NCBI RefSeq assembly: GCF_000003195.3
Contig: NC_012873.2
Span: 24,029,317-24,093,316, forward strand
DNA from: Sorghum bicolor
Lineage: Eukaryota > Streptophyta > Magnoliopsida > Poales > Poaceae
Reading direction: 5' to 3'
DNA: 64,000 nucleotides
A program made the position numbers and the translations under genes. The notes beneath the pieces are model-generated. The model had not been told where the DNA came from. It saw nothing but the letters and a program-made list of their open reading frames with translations, and did not search any database. Shown one piece after another: positions 1 to 13,034 of this stretch (its first letter is position 1; every line of letters begins with the position of its first letter).

Positions 1-1955
1 TTAAAGATATGCATTTAACATGTATCAAGGCATTTATTTCATAAATTCATAGACATGACTTATATAGTGTCAAACAACAGATTTCAGATTATTTATATCT
101 TAGGAATACCATAAACAAGTTTACCACCAAAATAGAGCACCAGCATAAGCACCAATTATTTTATGTGATTTAATTAAAGAAACAAGTCATATTTCAAACA
201 CAAATTACATATCACAACTGCAGTGCTCCAAAAATCATGAAATAATTATCAGAGCACTCTAATGCCATGCAAAGACCACCATAAAATTTTCAGAGCAAAC
301 TAATCAGTAAAACCAGAGATATGCATTTATCCATAAATAACAAGATTAAATCCTTAATAAATAATTTCTCAGAAAACATGATTCATTTTATATTTTTATT
401 AAATACTAGCCATCTCAAGAAACAACACAAAATTTGTTTCACAATTTTTGGATCACTAGAACTAGAGATATGATTTTTACAAAATCAGCTCAAACCCTGA
501 TTTAAACAAAGGAGAAAGAGAGACTGACAGAGGGGACCCGCGCGTCAACGGACCCCACCTGCCAGTGACCCGGAAGCAGAGGCGCGGCCTGACCGCCGGA
601 GATCTCGCCGACGGCGAGGTCTCGGCGCTGGCCAAGGGCACCATCGTGCTCCCCACTGCATTCCGCATCTAGCGGTACCCAAAACCCTAACTCTACCGAG
701 CTCTAGGTACCTTGCCCTCGCGAATGGCGGCACGGCGGTGGTGCGCGGCCGACCGCCGGCGTCTCTGGCCGGAGACAGGGCAGAAGAGAACGCGGACGAG
801 CAACAGCAAGACCTAGCGAAGCTTTTGGGACAAGAATGAGAAGGAATGGTGGACTACAGAGCCCTGGCCACGACGCCGGTGGCCATGGCGGAACTCCGGC
901 GAGGTAAGCTCGCGTCGGAGCAGGCAATGCGGGCTCACCGAGGCTCGGCAGTCGCAACCAGCTCGACGACGGTGGAGAGGAGAGGCTTGCGGAGCGCTGG
1001 ACCGAGCTGCTTGGCCGGAGACACGGAGATGTGCGCGCGCGAGCTCGCCGAAGCAACGGCGGCGACGCGGAAACGACGACGCGCGAGAGAGAGAGGACAC
1101 CGGGAGCGGAAATGGCTCTGTCCACGCGACCGGGGCGCCGGGGCGAGATGAAGGACGCGCGGAGGACTGACGGGCGGGGCCAACGGCGACGTACGGACGC
1201 CACGAGTCCAACACGCGGCACACCGGCGAGCTTCCCCTGACTGACGACGACGCGATTCAGTTTCCCCCGAGCCGACTGAAACTCAATTTTGCCCGACGAT
1301 TTACTCCCTAATCACTCGATGATTTTGCTGGCTAATTGCTCCATGCTGGAGAGCTACACGAGTACTCCAACATTGCTTACAAGATCAAGGCTTGATTCGC
1401 TCTAGAATTCAAACGGGAAGGTGAAGAACACCCCCTCGAGCAAACTGCAAAGCACCCAGGACTTAGAAAATTTTCTAAGTGTTGAAAACAGCCCCAAATC
1501 TGCCTTGTGGGCCACTTTTGAGCTATTTGTGATCATTTTCATGAGATGGCCATAAAACAACTTTTGTTCCTTATAAAATTTGCTACAACTTTGATGTAGG
1601 AAGTTTTGACATGCAAAAATTTTATGAAACACTTTTTAAAAGCCTAAGCAAAAGAGGTTTCTAGGGCCTATTTGCATAAGTAGGACTTAAGTGATTATTT
1701 TGGAGAAGTGATCAACATGAACATTGTTCCCAAGATTAAGTTAAGCATAGATAAGCTATTTACCAAGGCATTAAGCACAAACACAAGCATTGTTCACTCA
1801 AACATAAGCATAGGAAGCCCATTTAAGCAATTTAAAACACATTTTTGCAAAGAATGACATGTCTCAAGATAGATGATGATCATGGATGCTTTGAATAAAT
1901 GATGATGCTCATGCTATGCACATGTTTGATGCAACCATAACACTGGGGTGTTACA
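1..1955 (-). repeat. Tek1 3' LTR (partial)
   Basis: Last 1955 bases of a roughly 4.4 kb LTR, colinear with 11080-13034. On the minus strand the LTR begins TGTAACACCCCAGTG at 1955 and runs off the window. It contains an AT-rich part (1-480) and a GC- and CpG-rich block (about 530-1250). Short frames in the GC-rich block are read equally on several strands and are identical in the other LTR copy; I do not call them genes. Confidence 0.93.
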
Positions 1956-1968
1956 GCCCTCCCCCCTT
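1956..1968 (-). other. Tek1 polypurine tract
   Basis: Read on the minus strand, AAGGGGGGAGGGC lies immediately before the TGTAACA start of the 3' LTR. This is the expected position and composition of the plus-strand primer. Confidence 0.85.
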
Positions 1969-1997
1969 ACAAAAATCTCGTCCCGAGATTTGAAAGC

Positions 1998-4900
1998 TTA
2001 CTGATTTTCGAAGAAGGTTTTGTAAACTTCTTTCAAATAATCCTCCGTGTCCCAAGTGGCATCTTCTTCCCCGTGGTTACTCCACAACACCTTGTAGAGT
2101 TTAACCACACGATTACGCGTTTCCCGTTCCTTGCGATCAAGAATCGCTACGGGTTTCTCCTCATACACCAAGTCTGACTTCAACTTGATATCTCGAACAT
2201 CCACTCGTTCTTCCGATACACGAAGGCATTTCTTCAATTGTGATACGTGGAAAACAGGAAAAATGGCCCGAAGCGCAACTGGGAGTTGAACTTTGTATGC
2301 CACATTCCCTTTCTTTTCGAGAATCCGATAAGGTCCCACATAGCGAGGTGCAAGCTTTCGCTTGACTCCGAACCTTTGTACACCCTTCATCGGAGACACC
2401 TTGATGTACACATGGTCACCAACTGAAAACTCAATCGGCTTCCTTCTCTTGTCAGCTAACTTTTCTGACGAGCTTGAGCAGCTTCCAGGTGTTGCTGGAT
2501 AACACGGACTTTCTGCTCCGCTTCGTTCACGAAATCGATGCCGTAGTATCTTCGCTCTCCAGCTTCTACCCAATTCAACGGGGTTCGACACTTCCGACCG
2601 TACAAGGCTTCAAATGGAGCCATCTTGATACTCTCCTGATAACTATTGTTGTAGGAGAACTCAGCTAATGGCAACCACTTAACCCAAGAACCTTTTGATG
2701 AGAGAGCACATGCCCTCAACATATCTTTAAGGATCTGGTTAACTCGTTCTGTTTGACCTGCTGTTTGGGGATGATAAGCAGAGCTGCGGACCAAATGAGT
2801 ACCAATTTGCTCATGCAGACATTCCCAAAAACGAGCAGTGAACTGTGGTCCACGATCAGATATGATTGTTCGAGGCACACCATACTGACGAACAATGTGC
2901 TTGAAATACAACTCCGCATACTGATGCGGACGATAATCAGTTCGGACTGGAATAAATCGAGCAACCTTGGTTAAACGATCCACAACCACCCAGATGGAGT
3001 CATAACCCTTAACAGAAGTTGGGAGTCCACTGATGAAATCCATGCTGACTTCTTCCCATTTCCAACCAGGAATTGACAAGGGTTGAAGCAAACCAGCTTT
3101 CATGTGAACCGCCTTCACGCGACAACAATTGTCACAACGAGCGACAAAAGCAGCTATCTCTTTCTTCATCTTTGTCCACCAAAACAAAGGTTTCAAATCC
3201 TGATACATCTTGCTACTACCAGGATGGATAGACAATTTGGATGAATGGGCTTCAGATAGGATCTGATTTTGCAGCTCACGGTCTTTTGGGACCACAAGTC
3301 GATCCTTGAACCAAAGGATTCCGTTTTCATCAACCCGGAAATGCTTGGTTTCTTCTTCCTTCATCTTCCTCTTGATATGGTGGATGCCTACATCTGTCCG
3401 CTGCAATTCGATGACTCGATTGCGAATGGTACTTTCCAGAGAAATCTGGTTGAGCACAAGTGGATGCATAAGATGTGACAACAACGGATCTTCCACTTGG
3501 ATTGAGTGACAGTGCGCTTTCCGACTCAAGGCATCTGCCACCACGTTTGCCTTGCCCGGATGATAGTGCACTTGGAGATTATAGTCTTTAATCAACTCAA
3601 GCCACCTTCGCTGCCGCATGTTCAGTTCAGGTTGAGTGAAGATATACTTGAGGCTCTTATGATCGGTGTAGATATTACACAGATTACCCAGCAGATAATG
3701 CCTCCAGATTTTCAACGCATGAACAACTGCCGCCAATTCTAAGTCATGAGTGGGGTAATTGACCTCATGCTTTCGAAGTTGGCGCGAGGCATACGCGATA
3801 ACGTGACCTTCCTGCATCAACACACAGCCTAAACCAATGCCTGATGCGTCACAAAAGACATCGAAGGGCTTCTCGATGTCAGGTTGAGCTAGGACAGGAG
3901 CTGATGTCAACAGTGTTCTCAACTTGTGGAATGCCTCCTCACACTCAGGTGTCCACACAAACTTTTCATCTTTCTGAAGTAGACGAGTCATAGGCTTGGA
4001 TATTTTGGAGAACTCCGGAATAAATCGACGGTAATACCCAGCCAGACCGAGAAAACTCCGAACCTCGTGTACCGAAGTTGGAACTTTCCAATCCAGCACC
4101 TCTTGCACCTTAGCCGGATCCACCGATATGCCTTCTTCAGATAAGACATGGCCCAAGAAAGGTACCCTCTTCAGCCAAAACTCGCATTTGCTAAACTTAG
4201 CATAAAGCTGATGTTCGCGCAAACGCGACAACACTACACGCAGATGCTCAGCATGCTCCTCTTCATTGCAAGAATATACCAAGATATCATCAATGAAGAC
4301 CACTACAAACTTGTCCAATTCGGGCATGAATACCGAATTCATAAGATACATGAAATGAGCAGGTGCATTCGTAAGCCCGAAGGACATGACAAGGTACTCA
4401 TACAACCCATACCTCGTCGAGAAAGTTGTCTTAGGTATATCTTCAGGACGGATCTTGATCTGATGGTACCCAGATCGCAAATCAATCTTGGAGAATACCT
4501 TAGCTTTAGACAACTGATCAAACAAGATATCAATGCGAGGAAGAGGGTATTTGTTCTTGATAGTCACCGCATTTAGGGGACGATAGTCCACACACATGCG
4601 CAAAGATTGATCCTTCTTCTTCACAAAGATAGCCGGACAACCCCAAGGAGAAGAACTAGGACGAATAAGACCCTTCTGCAACAACTCATTTAGTTGGGTC
4701 TTAAGCTCAGCTAATTCATTAGGCGGCATCCTATAAGGTCTTCTAGAGATCGGAGCGGTGCCTGGAATCAATTCAATTTTGAACTCCACATCCCAATCCG
4801 GAGGAAGCCCGGGTAGATCATCAGGAAAAACATCCGGAAACTCACACACCACCGGAATATCCTGAATAGCCTTAGAGGTAACTGCATTCACAGTGCTACG

Positions 4901-5539
4901 GATTTGAATATCACGAGGGAGTTGCACTAGAAATGCCTCCTTGGTATTTGGGTCTCTCAACATCACTACACGAGTGGTGGTGTCTATAAGAACTCCATTA
5001 CCACTCATCCACTTCATCCCCAGAATTACATCTATGCCCACACCGGGTAGAACAACCAGATCAGCAAGATACTGACGGCCTCCTATCTCCAGAGTTGCCC
5101 CCAAAACCACTTGATTGGTGGAAATATCATTTCCCGCAGCACTAATACAATAACTGCCCTGATCAAGTGTGATGGTCTTGATGCTATGCTTAGATACAAA
5201 TTCAGAACTCACAAAAGAATGCGATGCTCCAGAATCAAAAAGCACGAGTGCATCATGTTGATTGACCAGAAACTTACCAGCCGTGACTACCTCACTAGCA
5301 GGGATTGCCTCCACAGTTGTGTAATGAACACGCCCTTGACGGACGTTCCCCTGGTTGCCCTTCTTTGGCGGGTAAGGACAGTTGCTGTGCCAATGCCCGG
5401 TCTGATTGCAGTTCCAGCATGGACGGTTGGCAGGTGGAGTCTTGGCATAGTTGGGACCCGTGTTGCCCCTAGGAAGCGCAATAGAGTACCCCTTGCGAAA
5501 ACCCGTCTTGGCCTGATTCTTCTTCACTGGAGGGCGGTA
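1998..5539 (-). pseudogene. Tek1 pol: protease, RT, RNase H, integrase, chromodomain
   Basis: Polyprotein part for reverse transcription and integration. Counting residues from 5527: zinc knuckle C-x2-C-x4-H-x4-C at 37-50; protease DSG at 98-100; RT active site FIDD at 411-414; RNase H acidic residues D560, E597, D622; integrase zinc ligands H761, H768, C798, C801; catalytic triad D830, D891, E927. The C-terminus (1998-2150) has the chromodomain pattern LYKVLWSNHGEEDATW, which marks the chromovirus class. The frame is lost near 2456-2470: Tek2 has one more base at the matching point (gtcagcataac versus gtcagctaac), so the integrase tail and chromodomain are now in another frame. All catalytic residues I can see are intact. 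Confidence 0.92.
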
Positions 5540-6361
5540 TCACTGGTTGGGGGTTGGAGCACGGAACGGTGGCTTAGCTGCCACTGGAGCCTTAGACTGA
5601 GATGATCCTGCCCCGGCCTCAAAAGCCCTCTTGCGAGTCTTGGTCGCAGTGTACACAGTATTATAGTTCTCTTGAGTAAGAGCATCACTGACAAACTCGT
5701 TGAAAGTTGCACACTTAGTGCGGCCCATAGTCTTCAGCAATTTGGGACCCAGACCCCGCTTGAAACTAGCGATCTTTTTCCCCTCTGTGTTCACAAACTC
5801 AGGAGCATATCTAGACAAGTGATTGAAAGCATGCAAATACTCCTTCAGAGTCTTGTTGCCCTGAGTCAGCTGCATGAACTCGGTGTGCTTCATCTCCATA
5901 ACACCCGGAGGAATGAAATGCCCTTTAAAAGCATCACAGAAAAGATTCCAATCAAGCACGGTGTCGGCTGGAAGAGCTTCCCGATACTGATTCCACCAGA
6001 TGCCTGCCGGTCCTTGCAGTTGATGAGCTGCATACTCCGCCTTCAAACCTTCCGTCAAACGAAGTAGGCGAAACTTTTGTTCCACCGTATTCAGCCACTC
6101 TTCAGCTTGAAGGGGTTCTTCAGCTTCTCTGAAAGGTGGGGGCTTCGTATCCATGAAGTCCTTGAAGCTACTATACTGGTTAGGAGCTGGCCCTTCCTGT
6201 GCATTACGGCCACCCTGATTTGCCATCCGATTGATGGTCTCAGTGAGCATCCTCTGATTTTCCACCATCATTTGCATCAGTTCCGCTGGATTTGGTGGTG
6301 GAGGAGGAGGTGGTGGATTCATGTTTGCACGCTGTTCCGCACCCCGGGTGCCACGAGACAT
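5540..6361 (-). pseudogene. Tek1 gag
   Basis: Capsid-type Gag starting at the ATG at 6359-6361 (MSRGTRG), followed by a run of eight prolines, a [10 protein letters not shown] helix and a capsid core with WLNTVEQKF and the [17 protein letters not shown] segment. Gag, zinc knuckle and pol are one frame in this family, but a TGA at 5540-5542 now separates capsid from knuckle; Tek2 has an arginine codon there. Upstream codons in the same frame back to 6589 look like leader sequence because gag similarity starts at 6361. The 357 bases between this ATG and the extra ORF (6362-6718) show nothing I recognise. Confidence 0.88.
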
Positions 6362-6718
6362 CTGTAAAGACACAGTCAGTGAGCATTGATGATGACAAGA
6401 TTTGTCGTAGAAGAACTTATATTCATGCCTGAAAGTATTCGAGAGAATAACTTCACAGAAAGGCACAACAATTCCATTCCACAAAACAACATCACCAATC
6501 CAACACATGACATAGATATCCGCAATACGCACCACAACAGAAAACATTGGCATAACATAACGATCATAAAGACTGCACATAGGGTCCATGAAGTTATTAC
6601 ACCCTTACAGTACATGCCATGGGTCAAGGTCAAAGTTTCGGATTACAACATGGTTACAAAAGCACCACAGCCGACTGGCATACAACAAAAGATCCTGGCA
6701 GCAACTACCCACTACTCC

Positions 6719-7804
6719 CTACACTCCAGGCTCGTCGTCCGAATCAGCGTCGAAGATCGCCTCTCCATCCTCGTCGCTAACCGGCTCAAGCTCCTCGTCC
6801 TCCACGTCCTCGTGTAAAGGTGGTGCAGCCGCTGCTGGTCCATCAACCTCCATACCATCATCATCGGCCACAATCACCTGAGGTCCCACCTCTGGATACA
6901 CGGGTATAGGGCGAGGAATAGGGTGTAGCAAGTTGTTGAGACGGTGAATCTCCACAAGACCAGCCTCAATCTGACCCTGTAGATAGTTCTCCCGCTCAAG
7001 CGACTGAACTCGGTGCATCTCCCATGCTTGGCGCCTGTTCTCCGACACACGGAGTGCAGTATCCCTCTCACGGGTGAGCTGCACCAAGCGCTCCTGCAAA
7101 GTCTCCCTCTCTCGAGCTAACTGGCTCATCTGATCCTGCTTATGATCTCTCTCTCTGATGGCCTTCACCCACTGCTGTCTACGGTACTCCGCTATGTCCT
7201 CCCAGTCATTGCGGTCCTTCTGAGTTTGCTCCAGGAGTCTAGCTTGCTTGCGAAACTTGCGAGCACGCTTTTCAGCCTTCCGCTGCATCTCCTGGGCCCT
7301 GCGAACAGCCACCATCACCTGTGCATAGGTGCCCTCTCGCTGACTGATCAGCTTGAGTACAGCCATCATAGCACTCATAGCAGGACTAGAGCTCTCAGCT
7401 CTCTCTCCTCTGCCTCGAACCAAAGCACAACCATCAGCCTGTTTCCACTCCGCGGCTGCTGGGTCAGCACTAGGAATGGAGGCCGCTGGTCCTCCTGTCA
7501 GCTCGTCACCACACCTCTGACAGATGTCGAGCAGGATAGTCTGGGCTGCAACCTGAGCTGCCTCCCAAGGAGTCTGCCCATCTGAGCTGCACGTCCAGCC
7601 TGTCCATGCAGGCTTGTCCCCATGTGGAGGGACAACTCCCTGCACAGCAAACCACTGGATCCCTCTTGTGCTCTCCATCTCCCACCAAGAATATTGAGGT
7701 GGCTCAGTATACCCAACAGTCCGTAACACTCTCTAGAGCAGGGTAGGAGTGCCAAACTCGTGCAAGAAAGTGTCACTGGGACGAGGTGAAGCGGGTGCGT
7801 CCAT
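6719..7804 (-). pseudogene. Tek1 extra ORF before gag: dsRBD-like domain, coiled coil, acidic tail
   Basis: 361-codon frame from the ATG at 7802-7804 (MDAPASPRPSD) to 6719, upstream of gag on the same strand. Residues about 18-95 have helix-strand-strand-strand-helix spacing: GTPTLL, then GYTEPPQYSWW, then WFAVQGVV, a GW turn, and the helix TPWEAAQVAAQTILLDIC. The last is like the second helix of double-stranded-RNA-binding domains. Residues about 150-285 are a charged heptad coiled coil rich in R, E, K and Q. The C-terminus is very acidic (DVEDEELEPVSDEDGEAIFD). A TAG at 7733-7735 interrupts codon 24, where Tek2 has Trp. The frame is also present in Tek2, with a different stop. The dsRBD reading is inference from spacing; the function is unknown. 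Confidence 0.75.
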
Positions 7805-8610
7805 CTGTGGAAAGGAATGGGAATACCATGGGTAAAAGAGGATTAGTTGAAGCAACATTTATTTATTTAAAAAGGGACGAAATTGTAAGGGAAGGAGCAG
7901 ACAGAATGTATGTATGAATGCGACATGATGCATGCACGAACCGTACGTCCTCACAAACTTAGAAAATTAATATTCTAACGGATATATGGTGGCATACATT
8001 CGTCTCTCGATACGGTAACTATCGGTTTACACGTGCGCTGTTAGAGTACCTGCAGAAAACTTCACTTCAGCCCAACAGTTCCCAATATATATCACTCAAG
8101 AAAGCAGTAAACTAAGTGCACATTGCTTGGACATGCCCAACATGCCCCAACAATGACACCACAACTACCCGAGAAATTAAATACTCCCCAATTAAGTTTC
8201 TTTCGTGGTTCCATGGTTTCGACATGTAACCACTCCAGAAAACCACCGCGAACACTCCCCTAGACCGCCGTTTGGACGATCATGCTCTCACAGCTCACAC
8301 TTACCTGAGCGTAGGTGCGACGTTGCATAATTTAAATCTAGCGACATATGTGGCTAATTCACATATGAAGGCTACCTCCACCATTAGACCACAGGGTAGC
8401 ATAGTGCGGTCATCACACATCCATACCTGAGTACTGCCGGAGATGCATAATTAAAACCCCCCAAGTCAGTACTTAAATAGCCACCTAGAGTCCTTATGTG
8501 GGCAAGGAGGATTCGACCACTGGCATAACTTAATTATTTGTTTTACACCATTTTATTTAAAAACTCTTTTGTTTTAAATACACAAACGCTGCATTTATAA
8601 TGCTGAATTT
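7805..8610 (-). other. Tek1 5' leader, non-coding
   Basis: About 800 bases between the PBS and the extra ORF, colinear with 53602-54403 in Tek2. I see no ORF, and no structure beyond a conserved leader that probably holds packaging signals (inference). Confidence 0.6.
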
Positions 8611-8622
8611 GCTCCGATGCCA
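8611..8622 (-). other. Tek1 primer binding site (initiator Met tRNA type)
   Basis: Minus strand reads TGGCATCGGAGC, two bases inside the 5' LTR. It differs at two positions from the usual plant iMet site TGGTATCAGAGC. Confidence 0.85.
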
Positions 8623-8624
8623 GC

Positions 8625-11600
8625 TGTCACAGAACCGACCAAATTATAAGAGTTCAAGTGCAGAAACGATCGTCAAACAATCAAGTTTCTAAACTTGAGC
8701 CCATATAATCCCGGTAGTCAATCGAAATCACGAAGGACTTCAAACCAACCCGCAACAAACCAAGATCGTAATAGTTCAACATAAACACAACGAATGTTAC
8801 ATAGTCATTCATTGCCGTCGAAGCGGCACCATATCGGAGTATTAAGTTATTACAACACTTGTTCGAAGTAGCGGAAGCAAAATAATTACACACATCCGTT
8901 CAAAGTTCAGTTCACAAGTTTGTTACTGCCAGAGTCTAGGTCATCCTTCCAAAAGCATCATAGACGAGAAGAGTAGAACACCGTGCCCAACGGTTAGTCC
9001 TCATCCCCAGCGGGATGGAGACAGGTCTTGCAGAAACCGTCATAGAAGATATCATCTGCAACAGGTGGGAATAAACCCTGAGTACGAGGATGTACTCAGC
9101 TAGACTTACCCGTCTAGTAAAACATAAAAGACACCAAGGATCATGCAAGGCCAAATTTTAAGTGGAGCTGGTTGACTCACATTTTGCCAAAAGCTTAACT
9201 TACCACTAAGTCATTTTAAGAGCATCATATTTATTTATCTTCAGCCTACCACTAGATTAGCACTTGTACTACAACACATCACTTGATTATTACAAACAAT
9301 ATTAACCATATCAAATTCGTCATATGTTCTTCTTGCTATCATCATTATCATGAACCAAATTCATTAGTGAATGCTACGTTTGCCGCTGCTCTGTCAAGTT
9401 CTCACTAACCGGGAGAGACGGTGATTCGAATCGAATTCCTATCCAGCTGGAGGATTATTCCTAGCACTCACCCAGGCATCCCCTGCCGGAGAGCCAAAGG
9501 GTCACCTTTGGTACGACTCAGAAATCGCGGCTCCGATCAGCGCCGCACTCCTAGGGCTACCACTCTGCCAGGGAGGTCAGGAATTTTAACTCACCTGCCT
9601 TTGGACTTACGCCAATGGTCCCCCGCACACCGCACTTCCTCCGGTAGTGCGCACTTTATACTTGCCGGTCTTCCGGCCTGAGTCATACTACTCGGCTTCG
9701 CAGTCGGAACGAGTTATCCGGCCAACTAAGTGTCAGGCATGCGTTCAACATGACAAGAGGACGTACAACGATCGGTCCTTAGCTGCCACATACGGAGTTA
9801 CTACAAACTTGCAAAACTCCGCCCGGCTTAAGTCAATTTAACCAGGTTCCATCCACGATAGCACATATAGACCATCGTGACCCGACACAACCCTATATCG
9901 CGCGGATGACAGGATATCACCCGACTTCTACCGATTAAAGCATAGCTAAGCTGCTACTCAGACCTAACTCTACAACCAGGGAGGGTGAGTTATCTGGACA
10001 AGGATAAAGTAGAATGCAGCAACATTTTCATCACAACTCCTATACGTAATGCATCAATAGATATAACGTATTAAGTAAACTTTCGAAAATAGAGGAGGCT
10101 TAGAATGCTCCGGGGCTTGCCTTTCACGAACGATGCCGGCTCGTGATTCGGGCACTCAACTTCTTCTTCGGGCTCCTCGAGTCCGGCTTGCTGGACCTCC
10201 ACCTCCTGGCTGCCTTCCTGGCCTTCGGGGTTCGCTTGGAGCTCGAAGGAAACTGCCACGTCCGGTGCACCTATTGCATGCTCGATGAATGAGAAGGTGC
10301 ACATGCTACAGATGAATGCTTAATAACACAAGCAACTCACTGGACACTCATTTACGGAGCAAGAGTTATACTAACTCACATGAATAAGCAAGTTAACATA
10401 ACCCAAAACCTATCATGACACTAAAGCAGCAAACGACACAAAACATGTATGCTCAGTAAATAAATCATAACTAATGGTAGGCAGATCCAACAAACATGAG
10501 TGAAGACATTCTGGAAAGCTTAGGAAATTGTCTACAACTCATCTGTAAACATGACAGCAAGATCCAAACATTAAACTAGTCATTTTAACAAAGTTCCAGG
10601 TTCTGTCCCAGAAAAACAGAGAACCCCTATTTCTGGAACCCAACTTGGAACAGCTATAACTTTTAAACTACTTGGCCAAATGACCTCAAATTTAAACCAC
10701 AGTTAGTTCAACAAGTTTAGAACAACTTTGTTTTATACAAGTTTCACAGAAAGTCAAGTTATCATTAAGCAAAGTTAAATTACTCACTTGCTGTCCAGAA
10801 CAGCATTTAACCCTATAGTTAATTATTTAATGACATGATCAAAACACAAACCATGCCAACCATATGACTCATGAGCACAAACATATTACAAGGTCACCAG
10901 ATCATCAGTTGAAAACCCCAAAACAATTACTTAACAAGGCATTTATTAATTAATTTTAGATAAGGCATATTTACAAGATATTAGTTAAAGTGCTCAGAAA
11001 AATCTACAAAAATTACAGAGGCACAAGTATAACATCAGATCACCACCATAAAAATTTCAGGACCAATGCACATGCCAAATTAAAGATATGCATTTAACAT
11101 GTATCAAGGCATTTATTTCATAAATTCATAGACATGACTTATATAGTGTCAAACAACAGATTTCAGATTATTTATATCTTAGGAATACCATAAACAAGTT
11201 TACCACCAAAATAGAGCACCAGCATAAGCACCAATTATTTTATGTGATTTAATTAAAGAAACAAGTCATATTTCAAACACAAATTACCTATCACAACAAC
11301 AGTGCTCCAAAAATCATGAAATAATTATCCGAGCACTCTAATGCCATGCAAAGACCACCATAAAATTTTCAGAGCAAACTAATCAGTAAAACCAGAGATA
11401 TGCATTTATCCATAAATAACAAGATTAAATCCTTAATAAATAATTTCTCAGCAAACATGATTCATTTTATATTTTTATTAAATACTAGCCATCTCAAGAA
11501 ACAACACAAAATTTGTTTCACAATTTTTGGATCACTAGAACTAGAGATATGATTTTTACAAAATCAGCTCAAACCCTGATTTAAACAAAGGAGAAAGAGA

Positions 11601-13034
11601 GACTGACAGAGGGGACCCGCGCGTCAACGGACCCCACCTGCCAGTGACCCGGAAGCAGAGGCGCGGCCTGACCGCCGGAGATCTCGCCGACGGCGAGGTC
11701 TCGGCGCTGGCCAAGGGCACCATCGTGCTCCCCACTGCATTCCGCATCTAGCGGTACCCAAAACCCTAACTCTACCGAGCTCTAGGTACCTTGCCCTCGC
11801 AAATGGCGGCACGGCGGTGGTGCGCGGCCGACCGCCGGCGTCTCTGGCCGGAGACAGGGCAGAAGAGAACGCGGACGAGCAACAGCAAGACCTAGCGAAG
11901 CTTTTGGGACAAGAATGAGAAGGAATGGTGGACTACAGAGCCCTGGCCACGACGCCGGTGGCCATGGCGGAACTCCGGCGAGGTAAGCTCGCGTCGGAGC
12001 AGGCAATGCGGGCTCACCGAGGCTCGGCAGTCGCAACCAGCTCGACGACGGTGGAGAGGAGAGGCTTGCGGAGCGCTGGACCGAGCTGCTTGGCCGGAGA
12101 CACGGAGATGTGCGCGCGCGAGCTCGCCGAAGCAACGGCGGCGACGCGGAAACGACGACGCGCGAGAGAGAGAGGACACCGGGAGCGGAAATGGCTCTGT
12201 CCACGCGACCGGGGCGCCGGGGCGAGATGAAGGACGCGCGGAGGACTGACGGGCGGGGCCAACGGCGACGTACGGACGCCACGAGTCCAACACGCGGCAC
12301 ACCGGCGAGCTTCCCCTGACTGACGACGACGCGATTCAGTTTCCCCCGAGCTGACTGAAACTCGATTTTGCCCGACGATTTACTCCCTAATCACTCGATG
12401 ATTTTGCTGGCTAATTGCTCCATGCTGGAGAGCTACACGAGTACTCCAACATTGCTTACAAGATCAAGGCTTGATTCGCTCTAGAATTCAAACGGGAAGG
12501 TGAAGAACACCCCCTCGAGCAAACTGCAAAGCACCCAGGACTTAGAAAATTTTCTAAGTGTTGAAAACAGCCCCAAATCTGCCTTGTGGGCCACTTTTGA
12601 GCTATTTGTGATCATTTTCATGAGATGGCCATAAAACAACTTTTGTTCCTTATAAAATGTGCTACAACTTTGATGTAGGAAGTTTTGACATGCAAATATG
12701 TTATGAAACACTTTTTAAAAGCCTAAGCAAAAGAGATTTCTAGGGCCTATTTGCATAAGTAGGACTTAAGTGATTATTTTGGAGAAGTGATCAACATGAG
12801 CATTGTTCCCAAGATTAAGTTAAGCATAGATAAGCTATTTACCAAGGCATTAAGCACAAACACAAGCATTGTTCACTCAAACATAAGCATAGGAAGCCCA
12901 TTTAAGCAATTTAAAACACATTTTTGCAAAGAATGACATGTCTCAAGATAGATGATGATCATGGATGCTTTGAATAAATGATGATGCTCATGCTATGCAC
13001 ATGTTTGATGCAACCATAACACTGGGGTGTTACA
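8625..13034 (-). repeat. Tek1 5' LTR, 4410 bp
   Basis: Begins tgtcacagaaccgacc at 8625 and ends ggggtgttaca at 13034 on the plus strand, so TG..CA on the element strand. AT-rich ends flank a GC-rich CpG-dense block at about 11610-12330. Frames within it (for example 11782-12300) are compositional and not supported as genes. Promoter and polyadenylation sites must be here, but I could not place a TATA box with confidence. Confidence 0.93.

Larger units (their letters stand above)
1..13034 (-). mobile_element. Tek1: Tekay-like Ty3/gypsy retrotransposon (left end outside window)
   Basis: Minus-strand chromoviral element. Order in element direction: 5' LTR (8625-13034), initiator-Met-type PBS, extra ORF, gag, pol with a C-terminal chromodomain, polypurine tract, 3' LTR (1-1955, incomplete). 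Positions 1-1955 match 11080-13034 over the same length with about a dozen substitutions by eye, so the insertion is recent. The element lies inside the gag of Tat1, whose reading frame resumes at 13035; the right-hand target duplication should be atgcc (13035-13039). The coding part has two nonsense codons and one frameshift, so this copy is not autonomous as it stands. Confidence 0.93.

Noticed and set aside
703..1240. Several overlapping ORFs of 69-172 codons on both strands, repeated at 11782-12319
   Set aside because: They lie in the GC-rich LTR block, overlap on opposite strands and have low-complexity Arg/Ser/Pro/Ala composition, as random GC-rich DNA gives.
9410..9850. Conserved cgattcgaatcgaattcc region in Tek LTRs as a tRNA-derived element
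   Set aside because: No cloverleaf or A/B box arrangement could be drawn; it is simply shared LTR sequence.
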